Shown here: positions 16,318 to 28,049 of the stretch, one piece after another
Position numbering within the stretch: the first letter of the stretch is position 1
Layout: each line of letters opens with the position of its first letter
NCBI GenBank assembly: GCA_027422505.1
Contig: JAPQWV010000005.1
Location: 10,111,501-10,175,500, forward strand
Direction of reading: 5' to 3'
Source: Craterostigma plantagineum
Taxonomy: Eukaryota > Streptophyta > Magnoliopsida > Lamiales > Linderniaceae
DNA length: 64,000 nt
The notes under the pieces: generated by a model
What the model saw: only the letters and a program-made list of their open reading frames with translations
Told to the model about the DNA's origin: nothing
Databases searched by the model: none
Position numbers and translations under genes: made by a program

Positions 16318-17481
16318 ACAGTTTTCGTGTGATTTTAACTGATTACCCAACATTTTTCAGTTGGTTTGAGTGAGTTTAGGGTAGAAATTCGTTTGCAGTT
16401 TTGTCATTTTGCCTAGAAATTTTTCGGACAGAATCAAGAATTTCACAAATTCGTGCGAATGTGCGCTGTAGCATGAATTTGATTTTTTGCCCGAATTTAC
16501 ACTGTAGCAACAAATGTTTTTCGCCCGAATTTGACACTCTCGGCGAAATTTCACATTTCGCCCGAATTTCACATCCTCGGCGAAAAATTCACTGTAGCAC
16601 CCGAATTTCATATTTTCGCCCGAATTTAACATTCTCGGCGAAAATTAGCTGTTGCACCCGAATTTCGCATTTTCGCCCGAATGTCACATTTCGCCCGATT
16701 TTCACATTTTCAGTGATTTCGCCCGAATTTAAATTTGGCGAATTTTCACTTTGCGAATTCGCCCGATTTTTGCTATCCGAAAATCAACTTTGCCTTACCC
16801 GAAACTTAGAATTTTCGGTCAAAGTCTTCATCCGAATTTCAATAAGGATCCCACCCGAATTTCATCACTAGAATTTCATCTGAGAACTTTCATTCTTTAA
16901 GACTTTCTGTCCAATTCTCAGTCACTCACCTTTCAGAATATCACTTAAGCGTTTTCAATCCCCAAAACATTTCGGCCCCTTGAATAAAATTGTTTTAAGG
17001 ATAAAAAAAAATCCTTTTTGGTAAAATTGTTTTCCCACGCGAATTTCATCAACCGAAAATTATTTTTTCATTATTTGATAAGAAAAAGTTTCCGAGTCCA
17101 ACCGGAATAGTAAATTCTAACGCCCGATTATAAATTTTCGAAATAAATTTTCCGGGCCCAAAATTTTCAGTGTAGACGACATTTTTGACAAATTTTCGAA
17201 AGCAAATCCACAAAACGTGTCAACAATCACCTATCCGACGATCTACTTAGGACATTTTTGGCAAATTATAGAAAAAGTTTTGGTATTTTTCTCGAAGTTT
17301 TCGAAATTATCTCAAAATTTTTAGGTGCACACCAAGATTTTCGACACTCAATATCTTCGATACTTCTCGAGTAAACCGAACTTTTCGGAACAGAATTTCC
17401 AAAAGCCAACCTTATTTTATTTGAAAAAAATAAAAAATTTAATTAAAAAAAGTAATTAATATATACTATTAATTAAAATGG
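16318..17481. repeat. Region with dispersed CGCCCGAATTT motifs
   Basis: Between about 16440 and 16870 the motif CGCCCGAATTT(C/A)ACA or its variants recurs more than a dozen times at irregular 15-40 bp spacing, alternating with CTCGGCGAAA and CACTGTAGCA. No domain can be read. It may be the LTR or leader of the copia E remnant that follows. Confidence 0.5.
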
Positions 17482-18637
17482 ATGCTCAAGATAGGAAATT
17501 TGGCAAGATTTGCTAATAATTACTCTGTGTTGATTAAGCAACAAGAAAGTCTAGCTTATACTAATGAAGATTTGGCTAATGCGAAGTCAAAGATCATTAG
17601 CTTGGAAACTAAGTTAGAGATTAGTGAAAAGAGGGTCTGTGATATGACTAACAGTTTACGTTCTTGAGAAGCTGAGCGAAATGAAGTCTCATCAAAATAT
17701 GAGATAGTCTTAGAGGAACAGCGTATGCTTTACTATAAGATTAAAAGTTTAGAGAATGTTATTTCAAAAAGAGGTCAAACAGACCAAAACTCTCCCTTTA
17801 GCTTAATTTCTAACAGAAAAAATAATTTACATGATCAAAAACCTACTCTATGTGACTCCAGAGACTCTTTAATAAATTGAAAGATTTACAAGATACTTTG
17901 GACTCTGAAAGAATAGGTTTTGGCGCTGAAAATGAAAAGTTTTATCTGTTTCAAATGATTTGTCAAATAATACATCTTCCTCAAAACAGGTAAAGAAAAC
18001 TAAAACAAGAAAAAGCATCATTGTTCCTAAAAACGAGAAAGCTTTTACTAATCATTGACTGAAGCTGAAACGTTAAGTAAAAGCAAAAAGCTTAAAATAG
18101 TTAAGGAACAAATAAAGATTAGGAAAGAGAAAGGAAAATCAACATTATATTCTAAAATTAAGGTCGAAAATGTTCAAGAATTTTCCACTCCTATTCCTCT
18201 TAAAAGGGAAAGTGAAGCCTACAAAGAAGTTCCAAGCCTAAGAAAGCGAACTTCTCAAATCACGCACAATTATCATTATAATGTGAATGACGTGCGTTAT
18301 TTTCGTAGGAATACTAGTTCTCCTGTTTGTGATGCTTATAATGCTTTATGCTCGTATTCTTACATGCAATATGCAGTCCAAATTAAGTCTAAAAGACACC
18401 TTCTGCGACTGGCTAGGGAGAAAATCTTTAGATCTTCTAGACCTAGGCACACATTCACCGGCATTGACATGTCATTTCCATCTAAGGATTCACCAAACTT
18501 GGATTCCTAAATCACAAATCAAATTGAATAGGACTATAAAGGATGAGTTAGGATTAATATTTGAACCAAATGTGCTTAAACCGTTTTCTGCTAATAAGGG
18601 AGGACCCATCCAAAAATGGGTACCAAAGTCCCGATAA
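17482..18637 (+). pseudogene. Copia E gag C-terminal remnant
   Basis: A series of plus-strand frames broken by stops and shifts. The first part (17482-17800) reads as a coiled coil rich in Leu, Glu and Lys. Lysine-rich segments follow at 17990-18130. The last part ends GGPIQKWVPKSR just before a stop at 18637, a KWVPK signature typical of the Gag region upstream of protease in Sirevirus-type copia elements. No protease, integrase or RT follows. Identification rests on coiled coil plus KWVPK, so the lineage is tentative. Confidence 0.5.
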
Positions 18638-19676
18638 TTTATTTTGCAGAGTCCCAGCATGGCTAGGTACTAAGAGAGCTGCTCCACACTCATGACTGGT
18701 ATGCGACGAGGGCTGCCAGACATCCCAGCGAGTATGGTATCGGGCTGTTCCACATACACGGCTGGTTAGCGATGCGAGCAACCAAACGAGGGTACATTGT
18801 AGCAATGCATGATTTAAAATGATTTTAACTTTCTAATTTTGCATACATACGTGAGCTAAAATGCCAAAATACCCTCACGTAGGTACATTTTCATTATGCA
18901 TACATCTTAAAGAATTTCGAGCTTAAACTTATTCGTTTGCATATAAGCTGAAGAGAAAAATACCTATAACAACTTAGAGCTGTAAAGAGCGAAAAACCTA
19001 CATTCTAATACGCATTCAAGGATAATTCTTTAGTTTGCATCTGATCTGAAAAGAATAATACGTTCACGCTCATTTAATTTGGAGAAAGCTTAAATTTTTA
19101 AGCTCGCATTAATTGAGGGGGATTATCACTCCATATTTATGAGGAGAGAGTACATTTTTAGGGGATTTTTAGGGGGAGTATATCTTAAGGTGCACGATTT
19201 GAGGGGGAGAAACTTACTTTGACCCATATACATATATGTATACGTATATCTATATATATATATATATATATATATATAGATTACTATGATGATGATAGTA
19301 CATATATATGTATATATCTATATATATATATATATATATAAAGAAGAAGAAAAAAGCAAAAAAATGAAAGGAAGAAAAGAGGGGAAAAAGAAAGAAAAAT
19401 CCTCTCAAGCACTTCCTAAGACGGACTTCAACTGAAAAATCAACCTTCAAGAGTTCAAGAATTCCAATAGGTGTGTCATCCATACACAAACACGAAGATG
19501 ATCTCAACCGACCTGCTCCGACTTGCTGATTAAGCAGCACTCATCAAGTTGAGCATGGATTCTAGGTTCCCATGTTTCAGTCAGACCCAACTGAATCTAA
19601 CCCCGTGATAGCAACCCAGTGTTAGTAATCTTGACAGGACCGCAGAGCGAATGATACGCAAATCCCTCATTGGCCA
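18638..19676. other. Remnant 3' region with purine tract and TA microsatellites
   Basis: No coding sequence. A GAGGGGGAGAAAC tract (about 19200-19212) resembles a polypurine tract and may mark the old 3' end of copia E. Two TA-rich microsatellites follow (about 19247-19276 and 19303-19340). From 19441 to 19676 nothing is recognised. Confidence 0.4.
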
Positions 19677-20807
19677 AGCCCAAGTCTTAAAGTTAGTTTC
19701 TTGTGAAGTCCAACTTCAGTCCTGAGGCCCATTAAGGCGCGGCCCAAGGCCCGTTAAGGCTCAAAACAGTTTTCTCCTCATTGGTACACGTTGATAATCC
19801 TTTTTAAGCCCGACTCTCTAAGTTCGACTCAATCGGCAAGGGAGGAATCCAAGAGTCTGGTAGCTACCTAGCCAATCCCACAATACCGGACCCTAACCCG
19901 ATTTGAGTGCGAATTTCGACCGAGCCTTTATTCCAGAACCTTACTATAGATTATAGTACTACATATAAACCCTTGTCCCAATCGAGTGAGAGCCATGGTC
20001 TATGTCAAACTCACTGAACTCGATTCTATGATAAAATGGAGACCAGGCAAATTACCAAACTACCCTCCATGTCTAACATGAGTTAGTTCAATACCTTGGC
20101 GAAGGATTTCGTAATTTCTCGTCGCCATCCACACTTGTCTCGATTACTTACGAGACTGCAAATCCGTACTTGGCGGTCTGAGCCCGACAATCACAAATCG
20201 TCATCAAGACCGCATCTGGCCCGCTGACCCATGCAACAGCAAATCGAGTCGAGGAGAACCAGTGACAGTCAAGACTTCGATGAAGACTCCGTCAAAGCCC
20301 CTTTCGGTCTAAGGTTCACGCAGACTACTATAGTGTTGTCGTCGGTCATTTGACACTCCTTGAGTAATAAGCCATGTTGACCGTACGACCCGTGAGTCAG
20401 TGTCCATGAAACGATTCAATCCCTTGATTCGATTCGTATCACAAGTCATGACCTCCACTTCCAAGCAGGATATCGACACACAATAGGTCATCGACAAATA
20501 AGCCATAATTGGTTGTCCAGCACCCAACTGGAGCCTTAGGCTTACGGAATTTTAATGTTCGAGATTAAGAGTCCACTGGTGCCTTCCTCTCCCGTTCCCA
20601 TCGAGAACAGTGACTCAACTCTACACATTTGGATTTGTTCATTTATTGCTTTACTCGATGCTATGAAAAGAACTCATGTATTCAATCAACGACAATGCCT
20701 TTATTAAACACACAAAAATATTTTATTACATAAGAGGTCGAATGATAAACAAGCTAATGCCCTATACAATCCAATCCTCGATAGCATTCGAGGGCATATT
20801 CCTAACA
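19677..20807 (-). mobile_element. Copia D-family LTR fragment, inverted
   Basis: The reverse complement begins TGTTAGGAATATGCCCTCG and follows the D LTR base for base with scattered changes, without the solo-LTR insertion. It therefore shows the uninterrupted arrangement around the insertion site at 9213. It stops near 19677, in the region equivalent to about 11430 of the D LTR. It is opposite in orientation to the D LTR at 8977. Confidence 0.8.
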
Positions 20808-21366
20808 CATATAGGTGCAGTAGATGATTTTTATCAGCTACCGGGTAGAAGTCGCCACATTTGGTCCAATGGGCATGCACAACCGAGCCTTACCCACTCA
20901 TCGATCTCCCAATAGACCGATGTTTCATTAAATCAATGGGAGCCACGTAATCTGTCTTTGCTTCATTTGGAAGTGGGAGATATTGAACTAAGTGGTAGTC
21001 AGCCCCACACCACTGAACTTTCTTGAACACATCGAGTCTAGGTGTCCTCACTATCTAAATATTTTATATTTTTCTAGGATACACACACTTTCTCTTGTCG
21101 GGACTTTGTGACTAGATCAGAAATTCCATAAGACAAGTCTCTCGTAGATGTGATTCCAAGATTGGGGAAGTCCTGCCGTTGCAACATCAAAACAACAACA
21201 GAATCAGGCCATCGTCTCGAACTAGTCTCTTGAGCGATGTAAACGGGATGCCTATGTGGCCCAAGTTCTAAGCCCTGTCCTCACAGGCCGCGTATCAGAG
21301 TTTAACACTGAACTCGTGCCGACGGATTGCCTTAGTGACTCTATCTGGTTATTACCCGCACCGACC
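20808..21366. other. Unrecognised DNA between two LTR fragments
   Basis: No open frame with domains, no LTR ends and no tract of purines before the C LTR at 21367. It is probably internal or flanking sequence of an old retrotransposon. Confidence 0.35.
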
Positions 21367-21686
21367 TGTCGTTATAGTGTTCAATTTCATTATGTTATCT
21401 TTGTATGGTTTTATATTTAATTAACTTTGGGCTAGTTTGTAATATTTTAGTTCTTAGTTACTAGGGGTATAACATACTAATTTTTATGTGGTATATATAC
21501 CCCCAAACCCTAATTCATTAGGGTGAGTGTTGTTAATGTGAGTTGCGTGTGTGTTGAATATAAAGAAACCCATTTGAGAGCTTTACCTTCTACACAAGCA
21601 CACCCCATGCTCAAATCTTAAAATCTTCATCACTAGGTCTGGAAATCGTTCCTTGTTAGATTGTTTGGATAGAATTAGGGCTAATA
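21367..21686 (+). mobile_element. Copia-type LTR, family C, right copy
   Basis: Matches the LTR at 8497-8822 across its length, with an 11-bp deletion near its start (between TTA repeats) and scattered changes. It has no polypurine tract before it and no matching target duplication, so it may be an independent solo LTR. Confidence 0.7.
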
Positions 21687-21974
21687 AAGTTTCTTGTGTT
21701 CTTCGAAAGAGGGGGAAACTCCTACCTGAGGAGAAAATAACTCCCATGTTGGGAGACTCGAGCTCCTAGATTAGAAGATTCAAGATCATCTTGGCGGAGG
21801 AGGAATTAGAGCAGTGTTCCTCCGATGTAGGTCAAAAGAGGTTGAGTGTGGACGGCTGCACAATGGTCGTTATTGCAGAGAAACGAAAATTGAAAAAAAA
21901 ACACTGAAAAATGACAAAAGAACAAGAAAAGACCCCGTCCCACCTCCATTAATGGAGAAGAGATTCAACCTTTT
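21687..21974. other. Unrecognised DNA where the copia A 3' LTR would be expected
   Basis: No copy of the copia A LTR (29863 onwards) is visible here. The element is therefore truncated at its 3' end or its 3' LTR has been deleted. Confidence 0.4.
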
Positions 21975-22595
21975 TTATTTCTTGTAGAGAGACGCAAGAA
22001 AGTTTAGAGAGAATCTTAATCTATGATTGTTCTTGACCTTGAATTTCCTTGGTTGGGCCTTCTTTAAAGTTCTTTCGTGGGTGATGTGGGAAAGATCAGT
22101 GATTAGAACAGATCCACTGCCAACGCGGGCGCTCCAAGGGGTAAAGTGCAGAACTTTATAAAGAAAGAACAGATCAACAGGGAGTTTGTTCAGCGCTTCT
22201 CCTTCAGAGAACTTAGGCTTATAAGGGGAATTCCATAGGGCTTTCACACAGTCACGCAGGGGCACCACAGACGTACACCAGTGAACAAAGTCGAAGTAGC
22301 ATAACCCTTCATTTTCCACCCCCAGCATCTCATTCACCCTTGCGCTATTCCACTCTAGGTTCGTCCCAAGCACATAAGACTTCACTGTAATCTCCGTTTC
22401 GTCTTCAACAAAAGTGAGATTGGCGTAGAACAGCTGTAACATCCCGTCCCATACCGGGTGTTACTGTAGCATCGGTCCCTAGCGGGACCCGTGGGGTTGG
22501 GCCCACCACACTCCGACTGAGAGTCTGACCCCACTGTATCACTACTTAACCTTCCAGCGTGCTTTGTCCTCACTCACACGCACCCTGGGCAAACT

Positions 22596-22675
22596 TCCCA
22601 AGGGGTCACCCATCCTAAGATTGCTTCAAGTCAAGCACACTTAACTTTGAAGTTCTTTCGGATGGACTCCCGAAA
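22596..22675 (-). other. 5S rRNA-like block in the Cassandra 3' LTR
   Basis: Same A-box and C-box matches as in the 5' LTR, with a few base differences. It lies on the lower-coordinate side of the MITE insertion point. Confidence 0.82.
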
Positions 22676-22764
22676 AGGTAGGTCGACCTTGGTGATATGA
22701 GTAGTACTATCATTTCTCTTATATGATTCTTAGCCTGACACGCCCATACATTGTCAGTCTCAGG

Positions 22765-23287
22765 CAGTGTTTTAAAAAGCGTGATAACGCGCGCATTGAA
22801 GCGCGCTATAGCGAATATTTTCTGTAAAACGCGTTGACGCGTAAAATTAAAAGCGTATGGAGTCTGATAGGATATTATTAAGAGGAACAGAGATGTTTAT
22901 AGCTGTCGCAATGTCCCTAAGTGATACAAGACGTTTGACAAATATCATTTTGATTTTTCAATTTGTTTCTAACTTTTTTATTACTTCCATCATATGATAA
23001 AAAACGATTATTTAATGTAATTTATGTCGTAAAAATAAATAAATTTATCTAATTTATTCTTTGCTTAACAACGATCAAAATGACATGCATATCTTACATT
23101 GATATATATAAAAATTATTTTTAAAAGACTGCATTTTCTAAGACTAGGTTTGCTAAAAAAAAATTCAATTTTTTTTATATTATAAATGGACTGTCTGAAA
23201 TACTCACGCAACGCGCTACGCTATTTACTCTACGTGCTGTCGGAACCAAAACGCGACGCCATACGCTTTACGCTTTTTAAAACACTG
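22765..23287. mobile_element. hAT-type MITE inside the Cassandra 3' LTR
   Basis: 523 bp with inverted ends CAGTGTTTTAAAAAGCG, flanked by a perfect 8-bp duplication GTCTCAGG (22757-22764 and 23288-23295). The uninterrupted sister LTR at 23501-23966 has a single GTCTCAGG at the same place and serves as the empty site. The termini are rich in CGCG motifs, the centre is AT-rich, and there is no transposase. Confidence 0.93.
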
Positions 23288-23658
23288 GTCTCAGGATCTC
23301 CTCTCATTCGGGTGTCGGATCGTTCGTTCGTGTACCCCTTCGCCTAGAAGCCTGCCAGGAGCCGCTCCTTGTCCGTGCACCTCTCTAGCACCGGCGATCA
23401 CTCCCCGCCCTCATCGGCCTCGGGCACATGCCCACCAGCTTCCGCCTGGTTCGTCCCCGAACCAGCACCGTACTGCGAGAGGTTGTGCTCTGATACCACC
23501 TGTAACATCCCGTCCCATACCGGGTGTTACTGTAGCATCGGTCCCTAGCGGGACCCGTGGGGTTGGGCCCATCACACTCCGACTGATAGTCTGACCCCAC
23601 TGTATCACTACTTAACCTTCCAGCGTGCTTTATCCTCACGCACACGCACCTGGGAAAA

Positions 23659-23735
23659 CTTCCCAGGGGGTCACCCATCCTAAGATTGCTTCAAGTCAAG
23701 CACGCTTAACTTCGAAGTTCTTTCGGATGGACTCC
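23659..23735 (-). other. 5S rRNA-like block in the Cassandra 5' LTR
   Basis: On the minus strand GAAGTTAAGCGTGCTTG (the 5S A-box region) and, about 15 nt on, TAGGATGGGTGACC followed by CTGGGAAGT (the C-box region) match plant 5S rRNA. The stretch between, including the intermediate element, has diverged, and the first third of 5S is not recognisable. This is an internal Pol III promoter relic in an LTR, not a functional 5S gene. Confidence 0.85.
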
Positions 23736-24976
23736 CAAAAAGGTAGGTCGACCTTGGTGATATGAGTAGTACTATCATTTCTCTTATACGATTCTTAGCC
23801 TGACACGCCCATACATTGTCAGTCTCAGGATCTCCTCTCATTCGGGTGTCGGATCGGTTCGTTCATGTACCCCTTCGCCTAGAAGCCTGCCAGGAGCCGC
23901 TCCTTGTCCGTGCACCTCTCTAGCACCGGCGATCACTCCCCGCCCTCATCGGCCCCGGGCGTCACAATAGCTTCACCGCCTCCACATACATAGACTTGTC
24001 TATTCTCAGAAAGTTTTCCCAGCCGTACTCCGTCAGCCACGTCGCTACTTGGCTCTCAGCCAGCTCGTCAAAGTTGACGCTTCTTCCTCGTGCAACTCGC
24101 CGCTTCTAGAGTTTCTCGTGAAGTTCCTTGGCGCTCTCAGTCAGAAATTTGATCTCGTCGGTGATTTCCTCAGGATTTTCAGGATTGAACATGGCCTTTT
24201 CAGACTGATCCAGTGAGGGGGCTTTGTCTCGAGAAGGAGACTCGATCTGAGCAGAGACAGACTTTTCTGGAGAGGCAGGTTTCAGAAGCGGGGCAAACTC
24301 GTCATGGGAAGAGGCAGGAGAGGGAACAAGGATTTTATCGATCTTAGCCTTCTTCTTCTTCGGTTTCGTGGGAGATTTCGTGGATTTAGGACTGCTCTTT
24401 GACTTGGAACGAGTGGCTTTTGGAGAGAGTGGGGTTTCGATTAGGGCAGCCTCTCACTTTTTGTCGGACTTAGATCCGGCGCCTTTTGTTTTCACCATGA
24501 TTGAGATCGGAGATTTGAAGGATGGAGGTTTGAAGTGAAGAGCTTAGGGTTTGAATGGAATGAAAAATCAAAGGAGGAACGGTTTATAATGACAGGGTCT
24601 GTTTTGGATAAGGATGGAAAGAAGTTAAAGAGGGATGTGATCTCGATAAGACATGTGTCAGATAAGAAAGGGATTTTAAAATTTGAATTTAAAAGAATAC
24701 TTAGTGGTGAAGGAAACTGCCCGTTAACTAAAGATAAAAGGATATCTCGCGGGAATTAAGGAAGGAAAGTAAAGATCAGAGCTCAAAGAAAATATTGACT
24801 GAAATTAGATTTTGACATAAATGTCGAAGAAAGTCAATAAATAATCTCTTCATGGATGGAAAGGATTTCAAACGATAATGAAGATATTTATTAATAGAAT
24901 CAAGGAATAAAATCGCTGAGATCCTAAGGGATAAGATCAAGGAAATACTAAAGCCTAACATATCTAGTCACCTTTC

Positions 24977-27900
24977 CTATTTGAGCTCAATAATTCCTAA
25001 TCGGTCACGGATATCACAGAATCTACTCTCAATAAGGGGTGTCGTGAAGATATTAGCCAACTGATCATTAGTTCCTACGAAGTTCACGCTGATATTCCCT
25101 TTCTGAACATGATCTCGAACAAAATAATGTTTGACCTCTATATGCTTAGTTCGAGAGTGGTGTACGGGATTCTTAGTGATACTAATGGCACTAGTACTAT
25201 CACAGAATATAGGAATTTGGTCATACCTTAAACCGTAATCACTCAAGGTCTGATTCATCCAAAGGATTTGCTGAGAACAGCTTCCTTAGGCCATATATTC
25301 GGCTTCGGTTGTGGATAGGGCCACGGCATTTTGTTTCCGACTGGACCAAGTTACAAGGGAATTTCCTAGTATTTGGCAAGTACCACTAGTGCTTTTCCTA
25401 TCTTCCCTAGAACCGGCGTAATCCGCATCCGAGTATCCCATTAATGGGAATTCCTTGGAATTTGGATACCACATACCATGGTTGATTGTTCCCTTCAAAT
25501 ATCTAAGTATCCGCTTGACTGCTGTCAAGTGAGATTCCCTAGGACTCGATTGATATCTAGAACATAGACTAGTAGCAAACATAATATCGGGTCTGCTTGC
25601 CGTAAGGTATAGCAAACTTCCGATCATACCTCTATACTTAGTTTGGTCAAAAGGCGTACCTTGTTCATCACTGTCAATTTTAGCAGTCTGGTGCATAGGA
25701 CTGGGAAGTACCTTGGAATCAGCCATTCCGAACTTTTCAAGTAGTTCCTTTGTGTACTTCGTTTGAGATATGAATGTTCCCGTATCCAATTGCTTGATTT
25801 GCAATCCAAGGAAGTACGTGAGTTCTCCCATTAGGCTCTTCTCAAATTCCTGTTGCATAGACTTAGAAAAATTCTCGCAACGAGTGATGTCAGTGCTACC
25901 AAATATGATATCATCAACGTATATCTGCACAAGTAGTATGTGATTCCCTTCGCACTTTATAAATAGAGTGTTATCTATTGTTCCTGTTGTAAAGCCCATG
26001 TCTAGCAAAAACCTACTCAGTCTTTCATACCATGCCCTAGGGGCTTGTTTTAAACCATATAAAGCTTTGTTTAATTTAAAGACGTGATTTGAAAATTCTT
26101 TTCAAAACCGGGAGGTTGCTCGACATAAACTTCCTCATTTATAAAACCATTTAAAAATGCACTTTTCACGTCCATTTGAAAAAGCTGGAATCTTTTAAAA
26201 GATGCATATGCAAGTAAAATACGTATAGACTCGAGCCTAGCTACGGGTGCAAAGGTTTCTTGAAAATCTATACCTTCTTCTTGGGAATAACCTTTGGCAA
26301 CTAACCTGGCCTTATTTCGTGTCACGTTACCGTTCTCGTCCAGTTTGTTGCGGAACACCCACTTCGTGCCTATTATGGACTTGTCGTTAGGTCTTTCCAC
26401 AAGAGTCCAGACTTGGCTCTTTTCAAATTGTGCCAGCTCTTCTTCCATGGCAATCACCCACGATTCATCGTCAAACGCTTCATTTACTGTCTTAGGTTCC
26501 ATGGTTGACAGCAGCACGTCATGTGATTCCTCAGCAATATCGTTTCGTGCAGTTGCTCTCGTTTTGATCCCTGAAGTGATATTCCCTATGACTTGTTCAG
26601 TGGGATGGCTGGAAGCATGTTTGAATTTTCTGCGCTGTTGTTCGTCTGAAGCCTCAGGTTTCTCTGACTCAGTATCTAGTTCCAATGGGATTGCATTCAC
26701 TACTTTGTCAGTAACCTGTATACCTGCAGGAGACACAACTATACCTTCCTCAGTAGCATCTGCGTCAGGAAATTCATCAAACGTAACATGCATAGATTCT
26801 TGAACAGTCTTCTTCCTATTATTAAACACTCGAAAAGCTTTGGAATGAAGGCTGTAACCTAGGAATATCCCTTCATCTACCTTGAAATCGAATTTTCCTC
26901 TTTTATCCCTATCATTCAAAATGAAACATTTGCAGCCAAATACATGGAAATATCCTATGTTAGGGGTTTTATCTTTTCAAAGTTCATAGGGAGTTCTCTT
27001 AATAATCGGTCTATGGAAAATCCTATTCGAGACATAACATGCCGTACTAACAGCTTCGGCCCAAAAATGTTTTGGAGTATTATATTCGCTCAACATAGTT
27101 CTCGCCATTTCTTGTAATACTCTATTCTTCCTCTCGACAACTCCGTTCTGTTGAGGGGTAATAGGGGCTGAAAAATTATGACTATAACCATTTTCGTCAC
27201 AAAAAGATGCAAATGATTTACTATCAAATTTTACACCGTTATCACTCCTAATCTTACGGACCTTCATCTCTTTCTCATTTTCTAGCTTCTTAATCAGTGG
27301 CGCAAGATTATCTAAAGCCTCACTTTTGTGTGCTAGAAATAAGACCCATGTGTACCTAGTATAGTCGTCTACAATAACAAAGGCATATCGTTTACCTTTC
27401 AATGACATAACCTGTACCGGACCAAAAAGGTCAAGATGCAGCAATTCCAGTGGTCTGGACGTAAAGTTTACATTCTTTGGTTTAAAGGACGCCTTGGTCT
27501 GTTTCCCCATTTGGCACGCTTTATAGATTCTGTCCTTGGTGGCTTTCATATCTGGAATACCTCTCACTAATTCATTGCATGATATGTGAGACATCAGTTC
27601 CATGTTAGCATGTCCCAGACGTCTATGCCATAACCATGTGATATCCTGCGTAACTGCTAGACACTTGACATTTTGGTTAGCAATATCATCAAGCGTGATG
27701 CAGTAAATGTTACTATGTCTAGCCGTACTAAACACAATCTCATCACCCTTTTTGACAAGGCACTTGTCTTTGGCGAAAGCTACGGTATGTCCATCATCAC
27801 ATAGTTGGCTAATGCTAATTAAATTATGTTCTAAGTTCCTAACAAACCGTACATTATCTATAGTGATATTTAAATTGTTACCAACAGTACCGACTCCCAC

Positions 27901-28049
27901 GATTTTGGCTTTTGCGTCGTTAGCGTACGAAACGTATCCTCCATCAACTGCATTCCACGACACAAAATTACCTATATCACCTGTCATGTGGCGGGAGCAC
28001 CCGCTGTCGAGATACCACCTGCTTTTCTTACTGGAATTCTTCCTTCGTA
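24977..28049 (-). pseudogene. Copia A pol (protease-integrase-RT-RNase H), broken
   Basis: Order on the minus strand is Ty1/copia. Protease is WYLDSGCSRHMTGD (about 28020). GAG-pre-integrase is LWHRRLGHANM (about 27640). The integrase core has HLDLFGP, RSDNG and VVERKNR. RT runs from [11 protein letters not shown] to the catalytic YVDDI (about 25920). RNase H runs from YSDADYAG to the end at 24977. It copies element RNA to DNA inside cytoplasmic particles and inserts it. Breaks: an in-frame stop near 26978, a one-base frameshift near 26095 between RT motifs, and a stop near 25286 in RNase H. The integrase second motif also departs from its usual NGGEF form. Confidence 0.92.

Larger units (their letters stand above)
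22435..23966 (-). mobile_element. Cassandra TRIM retrotransposon with 5S-like LTRs
   Basis: Two TG...CA LTRs, 23501-23966 (5', 466 bp) and 22435-23428 (3', about 463 bp once the inserted MITE and its duplication are removed), enclose only 72 bp. The interior holds the primer-binding site TGGTATCAGAGC (minus, 23498-23487) two bases from the 5' LTR. Both LTRs contain a 5S rRNA-like block, the hallmark of Cassandra. Flanks ACAGC (22430-22434) and ATAGC (23967-23971) are a 5-bp duplication with one change. It has no coding capacity and depends on other elements' proteins. Confidence 0.9.
21975..24498 (-). pseudogene. Extra (env-like/aORF) ORF of copia A, split by Cassandra
   Basis: The ATG at 24498 opens a frame downstream of pol. 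Its N-terminal half is rich in Lys, Ser and Pro (about residues 1-100), with in-frame stops at 24456-24454 and 24108-24106. The frame meets a Cassandra insertion at 23966-22435 and resumes in frame after it down to 21975, giving about 330 residues. The second half (FYANLTF, WNSARVNEMLG, FLYKVLH) resembles the 'putative plant transposon protein' family that accompanies plant retroelements. Sireviruses often carry an extra ORF at this place; its function is not established. I see no signal peptide or membrane segment. Confidence 0.6.

Noticed and set aside
19250..19540. Minus-strand frame ending in a long Tyr/Ile repeat
   Set aside because: The repeat is the translation of a TA microsatellite.
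8497..21686. Copia C as one intact element bounded by its two LTRs
   Set aside because: Flanks do not form a target duplication, no polypurine tract precedes the right LTR, and the DNA between is made of other elements.
23659..23735. Possible functional 5S rRNA gene
   Set aside because: Only the A- and C-box regions match. The first third and the intermediate element are lost, and the block lies in a pair of LTRs, which fits Cassandra.
26294..26803. Plus-strand open frame of 169 codons
   Set aside because: It is antisense to the copia A integrase-RT region, which has recognisable domains on the minus strand.
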